NCBI RefSeq assembly: GCF_030382115.1
Contig: NZ_JAUDRJ010000003.1
Location: forward strand, 6,881,685 to 6,896,589
DNA: 14,905 nt
From: Nostoc sp. GT001
GTDB lineage: Bacteria; Cyanobacteriota; Cyanobacteriia; Cyanobacteriales; Nostocaceae
Direction of reading: 5' to 3'
Shown one piece after another: positions 14,390-14,905 of the stretch; position 1 is the stretch's first letter, and the number at the start of each line of letters is the position of its first letter. The notes under the pieces were generated by a model that saw only the letters and a program-made list of their open reading frames with translations, was not told the DNA's origin and ran no database searches. A program made the translations under genes and the position numbers.

Positions 14390-14905
14390 TCAATCCTGTA
14401 TTTTAGCTGTCTTGAGCCAAGATATTGAGCCGTTAATTGCGATGAACAAAAAAATTACATAAAGAAAAGCAACAAATTTAACTTCTTTAACGTAATACAA
14501 CCAAATACCAATAACATCAACAATAATCCAGTAATACCAACTTTCAATCCTTTTTTGTACCATGAGCCACATAGCAGTAAAACTCATGATTGTTGTGAGT
14601 GCATCTAAATAAGGAAAAGAAGCTTTCTCTATAAATATTGCAGGGAGTAACAGGTGAATTTTACTCATCAAAGCTCCCGTTGCAAATGAAATTGCTATTG
14701 TAATTGCTGCAATCAAAACAATTTTACGCGGTGGACTATATCGAACCTGTAAAACTTTACCAGTATCAGGTTCAGGTGTAATCCATCTCCACCAACCATA
14801 CACACTAATAACTAAGTAATATACTTGTTCTAACATATCCGCATACAAACGGATTTGATAAAAAAGTACCATGTATAGCAAGACGCTGACTATCCCAACA
14901 GCCAA
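14390..14905 (-). CDS. pnuC: PnuC-family vitamin/nucleoside transporter, N terminus cut by window edge
   Basis: The visible 171 residues form most of a PnuC-type membrane protein. They show at least six hydrophobic segments, the SVYGWWRW motif near residue 34, and the Trp/Tyr-rich TIMSFTAMWLMVQ ... ESWYYWIIVDVIGIWLYY block that lines the substrate site in this family. PnuC proteins move nicotinamide riboside, and relatives carry thiamine or riboflavin, by facilitated diffusion through the inner membrane. The substrate cannot be settled here. The frame is open to the last base; the TTG at 14905 is probably an internal leucine, so the true start lies beyond the window. It converges on fdhD across the inverted-repeat element. 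Confidence 0.88.
   Translation of the reverse strand: MAVGIVSVLLYMVLFYQIRLYADMLEQVYYLVISVYGWWRWITPEPDTGKVLQVRYSPPRKIVLIAAITIAISFATGALMSKIHLLLPAIFIEKASFPYLDALTTIMSFTAMWLMVQKRIESWYYWIIVDVIGIWLYYVKEVKFVAFLYVIFLFIAINGSISWLKTAKIQD

Overview
The window looks like chromosome from a filamentous, probably heterocyst-forming cyanobacterium of the Nostoc/Anabaena kind. The evidence is 11 copies of the octamer GCGATCGC (the cyanobacterial HIP1 motif), heptameric short tandem repeats between genes, several GC-rich hairpin repeats in AT-rich gaps, and families typical of cyanobacteria (Mo-nitro_C domain, DUF928, CHASE2 cyclase, Uma2). Species cannot be read from the sequence, and I saw no rRNA, tRNA or CRISPR array.

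Left third (1-5592). A minus-strand GCS2-like carboxylate-amine ligase is followed by three plus-strand genes: a TerB/Mo-nitro_C protein, an exported DUF928 protein and a CHASE2-class III nucleotide cyclase with a PilZ-like tail. The cyclase carries a Glu where adenylyl cyclases have the adenine-selecting Lys, so it may make cGMP. An eight-unit heptamer array ends nine bases before its start codon.

Middle (5593-9314). A small unknown gene has a 15-codon leader ORF overlapping its start and a strong terminator behind it. An 826-base AT-rich gap follows. Next comes a eukaryote-like LCAT/PDAT-family lipase or acyltransferase with a complete Ser-Asp-His triad, no HIP1 site and heavy use of ATA codons, suggesting transfer. 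Behind it lie a terminator, a 144-base MITE-like element with a 7-base target duplication, and an array of AAAAGCAGCTTTT cores spaced in exact multiples of 21 bases.

Right third (9315-14905). This is a decayed molybdoenzyme locus. An FdhF/YdeP-type molybdopterin oxidoreductase is split by a one-base frameshift. Its likely maturation partner FdhD lies about 1.8 kb further on. Between them are a Uma2 nuclease-fold gene, a second MITE-like element and a serine beta-lactamase-like gene that has lost its catalytic SxxK region. After fdhD comes a nested inverted-repeat element, then a convergent PnuC-type transporter running off the right edge. If the oxidoreductase break is real, FdhD here would lack its nearest substrate enzyme.
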